The translations under genes and the position numbers were made by a program. The notes below the pieces were generated by a model. The model made no database searches. It was not told the origin of the DNA and worked only from the letters and a program-made list of their open reading frames with translations. From positions 2,852,001-2,916,000 of the forward strand of contig OY755241.1 in the NCBI GenBank assembly GCA_963576725.1: a stretch of DNA of 64,000 nucleotides, in the 5' to 3' direction. This stretch comes from Azorinus chamasolen. Its lineage: Eukaryota > Mollusca > Bivalvia > Cardiida > Solecurtidae. Shown one piece after another: positions 53,345 to 62,926 of this stretch (positions within the stretch are counted from its first letter, which is position 1; each line of letters begins with the position of its first letter).

Positions 53345-53430
53345 GGAAATTTTACATTGTAAAATTTAAGTTAATAAATATTCATGATGTCATCATTTTT
53401 ACATGAATGTTGCACAATTAAAGGACACAG
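53345..53430 (+). mobile_element. Family A right-end remnant after the satellite
   Basis: AATAAATATTCATGATGTCA and CATTTTTACATGAATGTTGC match the family A right half, so the satellite probably lies inside a former A copy. A degraded core follows at 53620-53690. Confidence 0.5.
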
Positions 53431-53957
53431 GTAATGTTGTATCATGCCCCAAAGAGAGCACATTAATTGGAAGTCTATGGAGATTACGGGTCCACATGCA
53501 TAATTAAACCATGCAGCAGTTTCTTGTATTGATTGGGACAAGTAAGGCATTTAGTGTTCAGTGTTTGTTTTCTATCTACATCTGAGTTTTGTGCTTAGTA
53601 TTTGTATCCTAATAGGGATAGAGACAAACAATGTAGCTCCAGATCAGAAACAGATCAGAGGGAGCCATCTGGTCAGGCTTTGCAGTGCTTGTTTCATAAA
53701 TTAATTTAGCAAACACATTTTTACAGAACACCCCCACCCCTACCTCCAACACCCCTGATGAAAATTAGATTGCATGTTCCGGTGAAAAAAGTCCTGGAAT
53801 TTCCATGGAATTCCATGGAATTTAAGAGGCTGGATGAATTTGGACTAAGTTTCCAGCCTAGAAAATTCTACTCTACTGATTCAAAATGTATATGTTTGGA
53901 CATGTTTACTTAGAGACATTAATTATTTTGTTAAACTCTTCACATACTTATTCTCTA

Positions 53958-54106
53958 TCACCTGAAGTCCAGTAAATTTAAACATTTTCAAGAATAGCTC
54001 CTTTATTTCTCCACCAAACCCTATATTGTGACGACTTATAGATCACAGTATAGGGTTTGCGGAGAAAGGACAATTTTAGTATGTTGGTACACACCTTTAT
54101 CTGTAG
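53958..54106 (+). mobile_element. Family D, hairpin shortened
   Basis: CACCTGAAGTCCAGTAAATT, TTTCTCCACCAAACCCTATA, CAGTATAGGGTTTGCGGAG, CTTTATCTGTAGCTCTATTC. Confidence 0.68.
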
Positions 54107-54385
54107 CTCTATTCACTAAACATGCTTGAAGTTCACATCTTGGCCCTGTACATGTGAGATATGAGTGTACATGTACTGGCATAATTGTTCCTGCAGGACC
54201 CGCTCATATCAGGATCTTCACAGTATGTCATTCCAAATCCTCTAGCAAATCTAATCCACTTTGAATATATATATTCATGATTTAAAGGATGAATTGTATA
54301 CATTGGAATGCATAATTATTATGTCCTCTTGAAAAAGTTTGAAAAGTTGGGAAATAGTTAAATGTTTAACCCTTTCCTTCATTAA

Positions 54386-54591
54386 CCCTTCCCTTGCTGA
54401 ATTTTAAAATGCATTTCTCCTTCTTTACCCATGCCCTGTTGTATAATAACAAATATCTTCACTGTGTACAAGTATTTCACTGTGCAATCATTGCTGTGGA
54501 GTGCACTGGTTGCACAATCCTGCAGGAGCTGTCTCATCTGGGTCTTCTCTATTTACAGGTAGGTATATTGACGTGAATAGCAAGCGAAGGG
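54386..54591 (-). mobile_element. Family C copy 8 lacking one hairpin arm
   Basis: CCCTTCCCTTGCTG to AGCAAGCGAAGGG, TTAA on both sides. GTTGCACAATC joins directly to CTGCAGGAGCTGTCTC, so about 37 bp (the left arm) are deleted with one breakpoint at the hairpin centre. Confidence 0.9.
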
Positions 54592-54595
54592 TTAA

Positions 54596-54820
54596 TATTC
54601 ATGCAAGAAATATGTACATCATGAATATTAAATTGTTGATTTTTATAATGACAAAAGGAGCAACTATGAATTCTTGGCAATGGCAGAAACTGTAGATTTA
54701 TATCACTGCATTTAAGCAAACAGATCTTACCCTGATCAGACGGCTCCCATTATTAAAGACTAAGGAACCATCTGATCTGGGTGTACTCTGGTTGAAAATG
54801 TGTTTCTATAAGGGAAATGA
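54596..54820 (-). mobile_element. Family A MITE between shared TTAA sites
   Basis: TATTCATGCAAGAAATATGT, hairpin expanded by ATTATTAAAGACTAAG, end AAGGGAAATGA. It shares TTAA with family C (54592-54595) and family G (54821-54824). Confidence 0.75.
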
Positions 54821-54824
54821 TTAA

Positions 54825-54994
54825 CCCTTTCAATGTCCTTTGCAAACAGTGCAGACTCATGTGAGAGGAGCCCTCTCATCCGGGTCTGCACTGTTTGTTA
54901 TGTTACACTTTTTGAAAAACCCCTAAATATTCATCATAAGCTTAACCTGTTTGAATTTTGGAATAGTCCATTTGAAAATTCAGTGATGTAAGGG
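54825..54994 (+). mobile_element. Family G TTAA-MITE
   Basis: CCCTTTCAATGTCCTTTGC, hairpin TGTGAGAGGAGCCCTCTCAT, TAGTCCATTTGAAAATTCAG, end TGATGTAAGGG before TTAA (54995-54998). Confidence 0.75.
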
Positions 54995-55119
54995 TTAAGA
55001 TACACAATTCTTCATTTTTTTCTGAAAAAATATTGGTTTTGAGTGTCAATTAGTTTAGATCCGGATATAACCATTTTGCTCATGAATAATTAGTAGGTAG
55101 AAAATTGGAATTATCTTAA

Positions 55120-55361
55120 CCATTCGCTTGCTATTCACGTCAATATACCTACCTGTAAATAGTGAAGACCCAGATGAGACAGCTCCTGCAGGAGCTGTCT
55201 CATCAGGGTCTGCACTATTTACAAGTTGATTGTGCAACCAGTGCACTCCACAGCAGTGATTGCATAGCGAAATACTTGTACACAGTGAAGATATATGTAA
55301 TTATACAACAGGGCATGGCCAAAGAAGGAGAAATGTATTTTAAAATTCAGCAAGAGAAGGG
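55120..55361 (+). mobile_element. Family C TTAA-MITE, copy 9
   Basis: CCATTCGCTTGCTATTCACG to CAGCAAGAGAAGGG, TTAA at 55116-55119 and 55362-55365. Hairpin with the usual mismatch. Confidence 0.93.
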
Positions 55362-55365
55362 TTAA

Positions 55366-55890
55366 ACATATATAGAACTGGGAAACATTATCTCTGTCAT
55401 ATATAAGTACAGTACATGCCTGTAGCAATGTACGTGGACCAGGTAATGTGAACCTGACTGTACACCTGCAAAGCATCTTTTCCCCCTAATTAAATTGCTA
55501 GTTGTCTTCACGACCATGTATAATTGATAAGTTATTGTTTCCAATAACCCTGACTTTAATTGCCAGGACCCTATCTGTGATATTTTATGCATGCTTGTTA
55601 TGGTGACCATACAGTTGTATGGGACTGCATTTGTGCATAATTTTGTATAAGGATATATCAGCTGTTGTACTATTCATGCAAGGATATGCTGTGGTCTAGC
55701 TGTAGGCAATTATTTCAGTGAAAAGCAATACAGATTTGTACGTATGCATGTAGTGATTTTACATACTGATTCGTTAGATTAACTTTTTACTTCGACAACA
55801 ATCATGCAATAGATAATGATTTTATAATATTGGTTGACTGAATTTTTGTAACTTCGTTATGGCATTCACCAAGGCAATTTTTGGCCCTAG
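55366..55890. other. No gene or repeat recognised
   Basis: AT-rich stretch. An 82-codon minus ORF (55610 to 55362) ends inside family C and has no supporting features. Confidence 0.4.
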
Positions 55891-55894
55891 CAAC

Positions 55895-56025
55895 ACTTGT
55901 AGAGTCAGATCTGTATCAATTAATTCTAAGCAAATAATTATAAGCAAGCAGAGTAGGCCCTGATTGGACGGCTCTTACAGGAGCTGTTACATCTGGGTCT
56001 ACTCTATTTGCAAATGCATAAAAAT
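55895..56025 (-). mobile_element. Family A, both ends truncated
   Basis: GTAGAGTCAGATCTGTATCA, GTAGGCCCTGATTGGACGGC, GGGTCTACTCTATTTGC. Confidence 0.6.
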
Positions 56026-56033
56026 ATATATCA

Positions 56034-56214
56034 GAGCGACAGATATAAAGGTATGTACCCAAATACTACAATCATCATTTCTCCACCAAACCCTATGAAT
56101 GTGGAAGAGACAGTTCTAAAAAGTGGTTACAGTATATAGGTCTGGTGGAGAAATAAAGGAGTTATATATATTGTTGAAAATGTTTAAATTAATGAATCTT
56201 ATCTGGACCTCTGG
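56034..56214 (-). mobile_element. Family D hairpin element
   Basis: TTTCTCCACCAAACCCTATG, GAAGAGACAGTTCTAAAAAG, GTCTGGTGGAGAAATAA, end TGAATCTTATCTGGACCTCT. Confidence 0.72.
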
Positions 56215-56289
56215 TAATTATATGGAGTAAAGGGTTAACTCTTGTCTTGCGACATCTTGTTGTCTGCAATCTTTATTATCTGTTATATA

Positions 56290-56494
56290 CAGTAAAACCT
56301 CGCTAATGCGACCACTTAATAAACAGCCACTGGCGCCATTTAAAGCAGGTGGTTGCTTAATGCAGGACGAAAGTTATGCAGAAAGCTCCTATAGGAGCTT
56401 TCTGCATAACTTCCGTCCTGCATTAAGCTACCACCTGCCTCTGTCACCCAGAATTATGCCCCTTTTTGGTGGTCGCATTAGCGGGGTTTTACTG
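56290..56494. mobile_element. Family E, complete with TA flanks
   Basis: CAGTAAAACCTCGCTAATGC to GCATTAGCGGGGTTTTACTG, TA at 56288-56289 and 56495-56496. Arms pair over about 43 nt around GAAAGCTCCTATAGGAGCTTTC. Confidence 0.92.
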
Positions 56495-56529
56495 TATTTC
56501 ATAATGTTTTATGTTAATTCTTCCATTTC

Positions 56530-56880
56530 TTTAACTTATATAGACATAATGAATATTCACTGAACATCATGAAAATTAATTTGAATAGTTTTTACTATGG
56601 CACATTGACACCGGAATCTTTGGCCATAATAATAGAATCATATCTATATTATTTCATAAGCAAACAGAGCAGACCCTGATCAAACAGCTCCTATAGGAGC
56701 CATCTGATCTGGGTCTACTCTGTTTGCAAAGGTATAGAAAGTCATATTTATGGACTATCTTTCCTTCATACAAATGCTTTTTAAATTTATACAAACAGAG
56801 TAGACCCAGATGAGATGGCTCACCTAGGAGACATGTCTGATCAGTGTAGATCTGCTCTGTTTGTTTATTACATACATGTA
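56530..56880. mobile_element. Two family A copies, head to head and truncated
   Basis: 56530-56755 (-): AACATCATGAAAATTAATTT, hairpin ACAGCTCCTATAGGAGCC, ATTTATGGA. 56762-56875 (+): TTTCCTTCATACAAATGC, hairpin GATGGCTCACCTAGGAGAC, cut after CTGCTCTGTTTG. Confidence 0.68.
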
Positions 56881-56881
56881 A

Positions 56882-57139
56882 CCCTTTCCTTATAATATTC
56901 TATATATATTCCAAATTTCAATACCTACTGAATATTTATAGACAAAAATAATTATGATGAAATATGGAAGGTGGAACGTACATTGTCGCCATTTTAGAAA
57001 TTAGAGAAACAGATCTGTCAAGTTCAATTCGCAAACAGAGCAGACCCTGATCGGATGGCTCCTCAAGGAGCTGTCTGGTCTAGGTCTAGCTACTCTGTTC
57101 CCAAAGGCGTATAGAAAGGTGTATTTATGTAGTAAAGAG
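56882..57139 (-). mobile_element. Family A MITE
   Basis: CCCTTTCCTTATAATATTC, ATGGAAGGTGGAACGTACAT, hairpin GATGGCTCCTCAAGGAGCTGTC, end GTAGTAAAGAG before TTAA. Confidence 0.78.
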
Positions 57140-57144
57140 TTAAA

Positions 57145-57640
57145 AGGAGTACAGGGCTAACTAGCTGATTTGATGTATATGGCAGAAACTGTAGAATCAG
57201 ATTATTTTTAATTCATATGTGAATAGAGTAGTCCCTGATTAGATCGATGGTTAAAAATTCCTACAAGTTAAGGCATTTAAAAGGTGCATATATGTAGTAC
57301 ATGAATAGTAGTAAACATGTATGTATAAACCTATGTACATGTATGCATTTACATATGGTGGAAAAGTGCATTTACCGGTACATGTCTGAGGCATGGCTTT
57401 GTGATACAATTTTTCACGCAATTCATCACTATTCAGGTAGATCATCATGCAAGTTCTATATTCAATTATTGTTAGTTTAAAGGTCAAGGTAACTGCATGT
57501 GTCACAAATTGACACAAATTTATTTTTATATTTTCTTTTTGATAATAATCATCAGATATTGCCCATTAGTCTGGATCCTGATGAAACACTTGAGTGACTT
57601 TGCGTGTCACTTGATCCATAGAGGATCTGTTGCGAGTTGT
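57145..57640. other. Mostly unrecognised stretch
   Basis: It holds a degraded A core (57185-57260) and a solo core of the second type (57570-57615: AGTCTGGATCCTGATGAAAC). Several ATGTACATGTATG-like words near 57330. An 88-codon minus ORF (57517 to 57251) has no supporting motif. Confidence 0.4.
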
Positions 57641-57647
57641 CTTTTAA

Positions 57648-57894
57648 CCATTCTCTTGCTGAATTTTAATAAAATACATTTCTCCTTCTTTATACCCATG
57701 TCCTGTTGTATGATTACATATATCTTTACTGTGTACATGTATTTTGCTGTGCAATCACTGCTGTGGAGTGCACTGGTTGCACAATCAACTTGTAAATAGT
57801 GCAGACCCTTATGAGACAGCTCCTGCAGGAGCTGTCTCATCTGGGTCTTCACTATTTACAGGTAGGTATATTGACGTGAATAGCTAGCGAAGGG
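57648..57894 (-). mobile_element. Family C TTAA-MITE, copy 10
   Basis: CCATTCTCTTGCTG to AGCTAGCGAAGGG, TTAA on both sides. It carries two small insertions (TAATAAAATAC, TTATACCC) relative to other copies. Confidence 0.9.
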
Positions 57895-57959
57895 TTAAGA
57901 TATCACATGTTCCTAAACAAGCCTTAGAAACAACTTATAATTCATTTTTTAACCCTTTT

Positions 57960-58480
57960 TATAGCTATGTGATCATGATCTACCCTGTTTGCTTATAAAC
58001 AGTTAATAAAGATTCATTTGCTAAGGATAATGTAATACTAGCACATAAAACAAGCATAAACTGCATGTATGACGTACCACAAACCATTCCCTTTTTCTAA
58101 TTCCATATCTTAACTTACAAATAAGGTAAACACTAATCAAAACTACAGCTGTATGATCTGGGTCTACTCTTTTTGCTCAATTACAGTTTATAGAGATTCA
58201 TTAAGTAATGTAATTAGCGTGCACCTTATAAAAGTAAACATGATTGTAGATCACAAGGAGGAGATTCATTTTGTTTATTTCAAAAAGGGTAGACCCAAAT
58301 CAAATTTAAAGCTATATGATCTGACTCTACCCTGTTTGCTTAGTGACAGTTAATGCATGTTCATTAGCTTTAGGATAATGTAATACTAGCACATATTGTA
58401 TATAAATTAAACATACATTGTGACCACAAATTAAACCGTTCTCTTTTTCTAATTCCGTATCTTTAAAATTAACTAACAAT
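57960..58480 (+). repeat. Three degenerate tandem units (about 160-185 bp)
   Basis: CTATGTGATCATGATCTACC, TGTATGATCTGGGTCTACTC and TATATGATCTGACTCTACCC start units at about 57963, 58147 and 58310. Each continues with CAGTTAAT.AA.ATTCATT and GATAATGTAATACTAGCACA. The unit includes part of a hairpin core arm. Confidence 0.6.
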
Positions 58481-58756
58481 CAACTGGTGTGTAGACTCAA
58501 ATCAGATTATAGGAAATAATTATGGATATTGTACAATATACAAATACAAATATTTTATTCATCATAAACCAATGTATTTGGCATTCAGCCATCAAAAACA
58601 TCTAATTATATTATAATAATATTATATGATTGATAAAAAAGCATACTGAAACACTTTTTCTATATTTTTATAACCATGGGGCAGTTGTCCAAGTTGGCAA
58701 TCGTCTGTAGGGCAATCATTCTATGGGGCAAGCATCCTATGGGGCAATCATCCGTA

Positions 58757-59166
58757 CCCTGTTGAATATACATGTAAGATATGTTGACATCATGAATATT
58801 TATTAGCTGAACTTTTGTAATGGCATATACATATACATGTATGTGTAAACAGGCTTTGTTTCGGCATTAGTAGAAACTGTAGAATCAGATCTGTATTATT
58901 CTATAAGCAAAAAGAGTAGACCCTGATCAGATATGGCTCCTGCAAAAGCTCTGTAATTACCTGAAAATGTGTTAAATTGAAGGAAAGGTCTAACCCTTTA
59001 CACTTTTACTCATAGATATACCTTTTAATGCTTTTGCAAACAGAGTAGACCCAGCTCAGACAACTTTTATAGGAGCTTTCTGATCATAATCTGCTCTGTT
59101 TGCTTTTGGAATTACATTGTATATACATGTAGACCATGAGATTCTTCAGTTTCTGCCATAGTCAGG
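58757..59166. mobile_element. Two family A copies, the second split by family C
   Basis: 58757-58989 (-): ATACATGTAAGATATGTTGA, hairpin GGCTCCTGCAAAAGC, end GAAGGAAAGGTC. 58994-59167 (+): CCCTTTACACTTTTACTC, hairpin ACAACTTTTATAGGAGCT, TTTCTGCCATAGTCAGGAT, where family C copy 11 is inserted; A resumes at 59422 as TTGTTTTGTTCATGTGCCAT. Confidence 0.72.
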
Positions 59167-59171
59167 ATTAA

Positions 59172-59417
59172 CCCTTCGCTTTCTGTTCCCGTCAATATAC
59201 CTGTATACCTGTAAATAGTGAAGACCCAGATGAGACAGCTCCTGCAGGAGCTGTCTCATCTGGGTCTGCACTATTTACAAGTTGATTGTGCAACCAGTGC
59301 ACTCCACAGCAGTGATTGCACAGCGATATACTTGTACACAGTGAAGATATATGTAATTATACAACAGGGCATGGGTAAAGAAGGAGAAATGTATTTTAGA
59401 ATTCAGCAAGAGAAGGG
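59172..59417 (+). mobile_element. Family C TTAA-MITE, copy 11, nested in family A
   Basis: CCCTTCGCTTTCTGTTCCCG to CAGCAAGAGAAGGG, TTAA at 59168-59171 and 59418-59421. Its hairpin is fully matched (GACCCAGATGAG / CTCATCTGGGTC), like copy 7. Confidence 0.93.
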
Positions 59418-59499
59418 TTAATTGTTTTGTTCATGTGCCATTATAACAATTAAGCTAATTAATGTTAATACATACATAATTTTAACAAGAATATTCATG

Positions 59500-59725
59500 A
59501 ATATTTATGTAAGAAAGAAATTTAAGACATCGTGAAAATTACCTGAATTCTAATAATGGCGTATGAAAATGGGAATTTTTTACCGTAGCAAAAATTTACA
59601 CAATCAGATCTATATTATTCCATAAGTAAACAGAGCAGACCTTGATCAGACAACCCCTATACTGGTCTGGGTGTACTCCTATTTGCAAAGGCATAAAATG
59701 AAGTACATATCGAGTAAATGGTTAG
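59500..59725 (-). mobile_element. Family A, diverged
   Basis: TATTTATGTAAGAAAGAAAT, TATTCCATAAGTAAACAGAG, CAGACAACCCCTATACTGGTC, end GAGTAAATGGTTAG. Confidence 0.62.
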
Positions 59726-59761
59726 AATTTAGGTTAAAATACCAATTAACTAAGACTTTGT

Positions 59762-60006
59762 GCAGTAATCCCCCTCTAAACCTGAATTGTAGTAGAGGAG
59801 AATTTAGATACTTTCAGGCAGATGGTTGCTTAATGCAGGGTGAAAGTCATGCAAAAAGCTCCTTTAGGAGCTTTTTGCATGACTTTCACTCTACATTAAG
59901 CTGCCACCTGTCTCCAAGACCTGCATTAACCCTGCATTAAGCTGCCACCTGTCTCCAAGACAGATATTCATACTAGATTTAATGTCTGGTTTAGAGAGGT
60001 TTTACT
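59762..60006. mobile_element. Family E with internal 40-bp duplication
   Basis: GCAGTAATCCCCCTCTAAAC to GAGAGGTTTTACTGTA. Hairpin centre AAAAGCTCCTTTAGGAGCTTTT; AAGCTGCCACCTGTCTCCAA occurs twice. Confidence 0.78.
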
Positions 60007-60054
60007 GTATATTAATATCAGAATCCAAACTGTTTGACATTCTGTTTTTGTTTG

Positions 60055-60896
60055 TTAGCTCACCAGAGCACTTTTGTGCTCTGTGAGGGTGAGCTTTTGT
60101 GATCGCTTGATGTCCGTCGCACATCGGCGTTCAGTGTGCGGCATGCTTTGTCAGGCATCAACAATTTGAACTTTTAAAAATCTTCTCCTCTGAATCTACA
60201 GGGTTCTCAGCTTTCATCTTTGGTACGTAAGCATCATCTGTAGGTCCTCTACAAAAGTTATATAAACTATGCCCCTTGTGTCAAAATTGGCCCGCCCCAG
60301 GGGTGCCTTGCTTTCTATACAAAACAATTATAGTAAAACTTTGAAAATCTTCTCCTCTGAAACTGGAAGGTTATCAGCTTTCATGTTTAGCACATAGCAT
60401 CATGTTTGGGTCCTCTACAAAAATTATATAAATTATGCCCCTGGGGTCAAAATTTGCCACACCCCAGGGTTGGTCAGTTTTGAATAGAAACATATAGTGA
60501 AAACTTTGAAAATCTTCTCCTGTAACTGGAAGGTTCTCAGCTTTTATATTTGGCACATAGCATCATGTTCAGGTGCTCTACAAAACGTGTATGAATTATG
60601 CCCCTGGGGTCAAAATTGGCCTCGCCCCAGAGGTGGCCAGTTTTCTATAGAAACATATCTAGTGAAAACTTTGAAAATCTTCTCCTCTGTAACTGGAAGG
60701 TTCTCAGCTTTCACATTTGGCACATGGCATCATGTTTAAGTCCTCTACAAAAGTTGTATAAATTATGTCCCTGGGGTCATAATTGGCCCTGCCCCAGGGC
60801 CGGCTAGTTTTCTATAGAAAGATATAGTGAAAACTTTGAAAATCTTCTCCTCTGCTTGTCTGGTGAGCGATGTCAGGGCCATTCTTGCCCTCTTGT
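60055..60896 (-). repeat. AACAAGAGGGCC...GTGAGCTAAAAA element, inverted copy
   Basis: It begins TTAGCTCACCAGAGCACTTT and ends CATTCTTGCCCTCTTGTT. Three to four internal units with ATTATGCCCCTGGGGTCAAA at about 165-bp spacing. Shorter than the copy at 1096. Confidence 0.8.
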
Positions 60897-60962
60897 TTTT
60901 GATAAGGTATGGAAGAAAACTGTACTGAGAGTTGAGGTTTGTTTTTTCTTTTATTGTTTTAG

Positions 60963-61097
60963 GTTGCCAGTGGTAGTTCAGGGTGTATGAGATGACGGTG
61001 ATGGACAGAAAGGTTTTAACATTACAGTGGGCCTTTAACAAAGCAGTAGCTCTGTTGTTAATAACAGTCTGTCCAAACTGCCTGGCAGGAAACATAG
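60963..61097 (+). CDS. Candidate first coding exon with signal peptide
   Basis: TTTTTCTTTTATTGTTTTAG is a strong acceptor at 60961-60962, and GTAAAATC at 61098 is a donor. Inside, ATG at 60992 opens 35 codons plus one base: MTVMDRKVLTLQWAFNK then AVALLLITVCPNCLAGNI. The basic start, hydrophobic core and CLAG end look like a secretory signal peptide with cleavage near AG|N. The first 29 bp would be 5' untranslated. The rest of the gene should lie to the right; no second exon was recognised before 64000. A family A element starts 23 bp past the donor. Protein not recognised. Confidence 0.45.
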
Positions 61098-61120
61098 GTA
61101 AAATCAGGATATAATTATAA

Positions 61121-61377
61121 CCCTTTCCCTGTTCTGTATGTAGTCCAAATATCAGTACCAACTGAATATTCATGGACAAAATAGTTATAATGAAATATAG
61201 ACAGTTGAATATTGTACCCATTTTAGAAACAAAAGAAACAGATCTATCAAATTACATAAGCAAACAGAGCAGATCCTGGTCAGATGGTTCCTCTAGGAGC
61301 CATTTGATTTGGGTCCTCTCTGTTTGCAAAATGCATGAAAATTAAGCATTTACATGTATATTTATATGAAGAAAAGG
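61121..61377 (-). mobile_element. Family A MITE next to the candidate exon
   Basis: CCCTTTCCCTGTTCTGTA, AACTGAATATTCATGGACAA, hairpin GATGGTTCCTCTAGGAGCCATT, end TATGAAGAAAAGGG before TTAA. Confidence 0.82.
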
Positions 61378-61493
61378 GTTAATAAACATTTATGACTGTG
61401 AGGATTTATAACTTGACGTGAATATTTATTAATTTTTATAATATTACATTTTCGGGTGATTTTTTGCCTTGATAAAAATGTATACATGTAATT

Positions 61494-61995
61494 AAAGGGA
61501 ATGTCCCTACATCTGACGCGTTTCATAAACACTTAAAATATACAAAACTCATTTGTTTATATGCTGAAAAGTAGTATATCGCAAAAAGACCCATCCAATT
61601 ACCGTTTATAATGACAAAACATCCATGTGTTTGATATCGCCGATCCCGGTTTTACTCCCCGATGTTTCAGTTTTATTCGGGTTGGGTTTTAGTTTCGTAA
61701 CTGTTCGCCATATTCGCGATTCTCCGATCACTTCCGAGAAAGGTATTACGTAAACAATTTAGGGATCGGTTGATCATCGGCAAAACGCGGAAGAATTTAA
61801 CGGAAAAGGCCGATAATATTGTGTTGTAGAACAAAAATTATCAGTATTGATGAAATCGGTTTATTTGTATCACAGGGGCATTTTTCGATATAAGTTCAAA
61901 TTGGGAACCTTCATAATAATGATAGAGCATAACAAATACCAAGTTTTATGATATTATTGAAAATGTGCGATCATTGTAGGGACCTCCTCTTTAAA
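61494..61995. mobile_element. Family I MITE, about 0.5 kb
   Basis: TTAAAGGGAATGTCCCTACA on the left and TGTAGGGACCTCCTCTTTAA on the right are imperfect inverted ends. The interior is less AT-rich (CGATCCCGGTTTTACTCCCC) and has no ORF. A fragment is at 23791-23920. Confidence 0.75.
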
Positions 61996-61999
61996 TCTA

Positions 62000-62340
62000 T
62001 ATAAACTAAAGAAACGGGTCTATTAGATTCCATAAGAAAACAGAGCAGACCCTGATCAAATGGCTCCTGGGAGTCATGGATCTACTCTGTTTGCAAAGGC
62101 CTGCATGAATAAGCATTTATATCAGGGAAAGGGTTAACAATTTATCTCATCAATATTCATGTAAGAAAATTGAATACATGAATACTACTTCATTTAAGTT
62201 TTACAATGGGATACAATTAAGGTTTTCTTAAGCAAACAGAGCAGACCTTAATCAGAAGACTGCTAATGAGGAGTCAGGTGGGGGTCTATTCTATTTTGTA
62301 ATGGTGTCAACATAATTCTCTATCAGGTAAAGGATTTAAA
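62000..62340 (-). mobile_element. Two family A copies
   Basis: 62000-62133: AGAAAACAGAGCAGACCCTG, shortened hairpin (AAATGGCTCCTGGGAGTCAT), end ATCAGGGAAAGGG. 62138-62335: ATTTATCTCATCAATATT, decayed hairpin, end ATCAGGTAAAGG. Confidence 0.68.
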
Positions 62341-62344
62341 GAAA

Positions 62345-62818
62345 TAAATAATGACGTCATGAATATAAAATAATTAAATTAATTTGTTATAATAGCACTT
62401 AGACACATGAATTTTTGGTCATGGCAGCAACTGTAAAAAAAGTAAAATACCTAGTTATAGTCTACTTTCAGTCCGAATGACCGCTCAGCCGACTGTACAT
62501 TTACTCCCCTGGTCATTGAGTCATTGGCCTACAATATTGAGCACTGCTAACATATGGCGCAATCATGCAGCCGCAGTACCGGCGTGACCCTCACAGGTAC
62601 CCATTTTAACCCCTGGGTGGAGAGGATGTGCGGGTGGGAGACACGGAAAAGTGTCTCTGAAATTTCTGGGAGGGACCGGGATTTGAACCCCGGACCTCCG
62701 GACTGATAGTCAAGCGCGTTACCACTAGACCACCGCCACCTGGAGAATAAGATCTATATTATTTTATAAGCAAACAGAGCAGATCCTATAGGAGCCATAT
62801 TTATGGAGTATAGAGTTA
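62345..62818 (-). mobile_element. Family A split by a tRNA-derived SINE
   Basis: AATAATGACGTCATGAATAT and GTCATGGCAGCAACTGTA, then the SINE, then AATAAGATCTATATTATTTT, AGAGCAGATCCTATAGGAGC and GGAGTATAGAGTTAA. One hairpin arm is deleted. Confidence 0.75.
62437..62744 (-). mobile_element. tRNA-derived SINE, full length about 0.3 kb
   Basis: On the minus strand it begins CCAGGTGGCGGTGG, with an A box TGGTCTAGTGG (within 62715-62732) and B box GGTTCAAATCC (62679-62689), the internal Pol III promoter. The body includes GGGGTTAAAATGGGTACCTG and the T-rich end TATTTTACTTTTTTT. The tRNA-like head and conserved body suggest a mollusc SINE of the Meta/V type (inference). It has no protein and depends on a LINE. 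Confidence 0.82.
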
Positions 62819-62926
62819 ACAGTGTAGATGATAATAGGAGATGCTGCATTTCATCTTCATAAAAATATTTGCTATTTTTTTTCATTGGAAAATCTTTATA
62901 TTCATTTATAATTTGATGAAATATAG

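Noticed and set aside
57251..57517. 88-codon minus ORF
   Set aside because: No splice context, no motif and biased composition; AT-rich chance ORF.
22212..59421. Repeated 64-85-codon ORFs beginning MKTQMRQLLQELSH or MHWLHNQ
   Set aside because: They occur in every family C MITE on one or other strand and follow the hairpin, not a gene.
60763..61221. 152-codon minus ORF
   Set aside because: It joins the end of the AGGGCC element, the antisense of the candidate exon and part of a family A element; shadow frame.
62655..62744. Functional tRNA gene
   Set aside because: A and B boxes are present but the arms do not form a clean cloverleaf, and the body and tail of a SINE follow.
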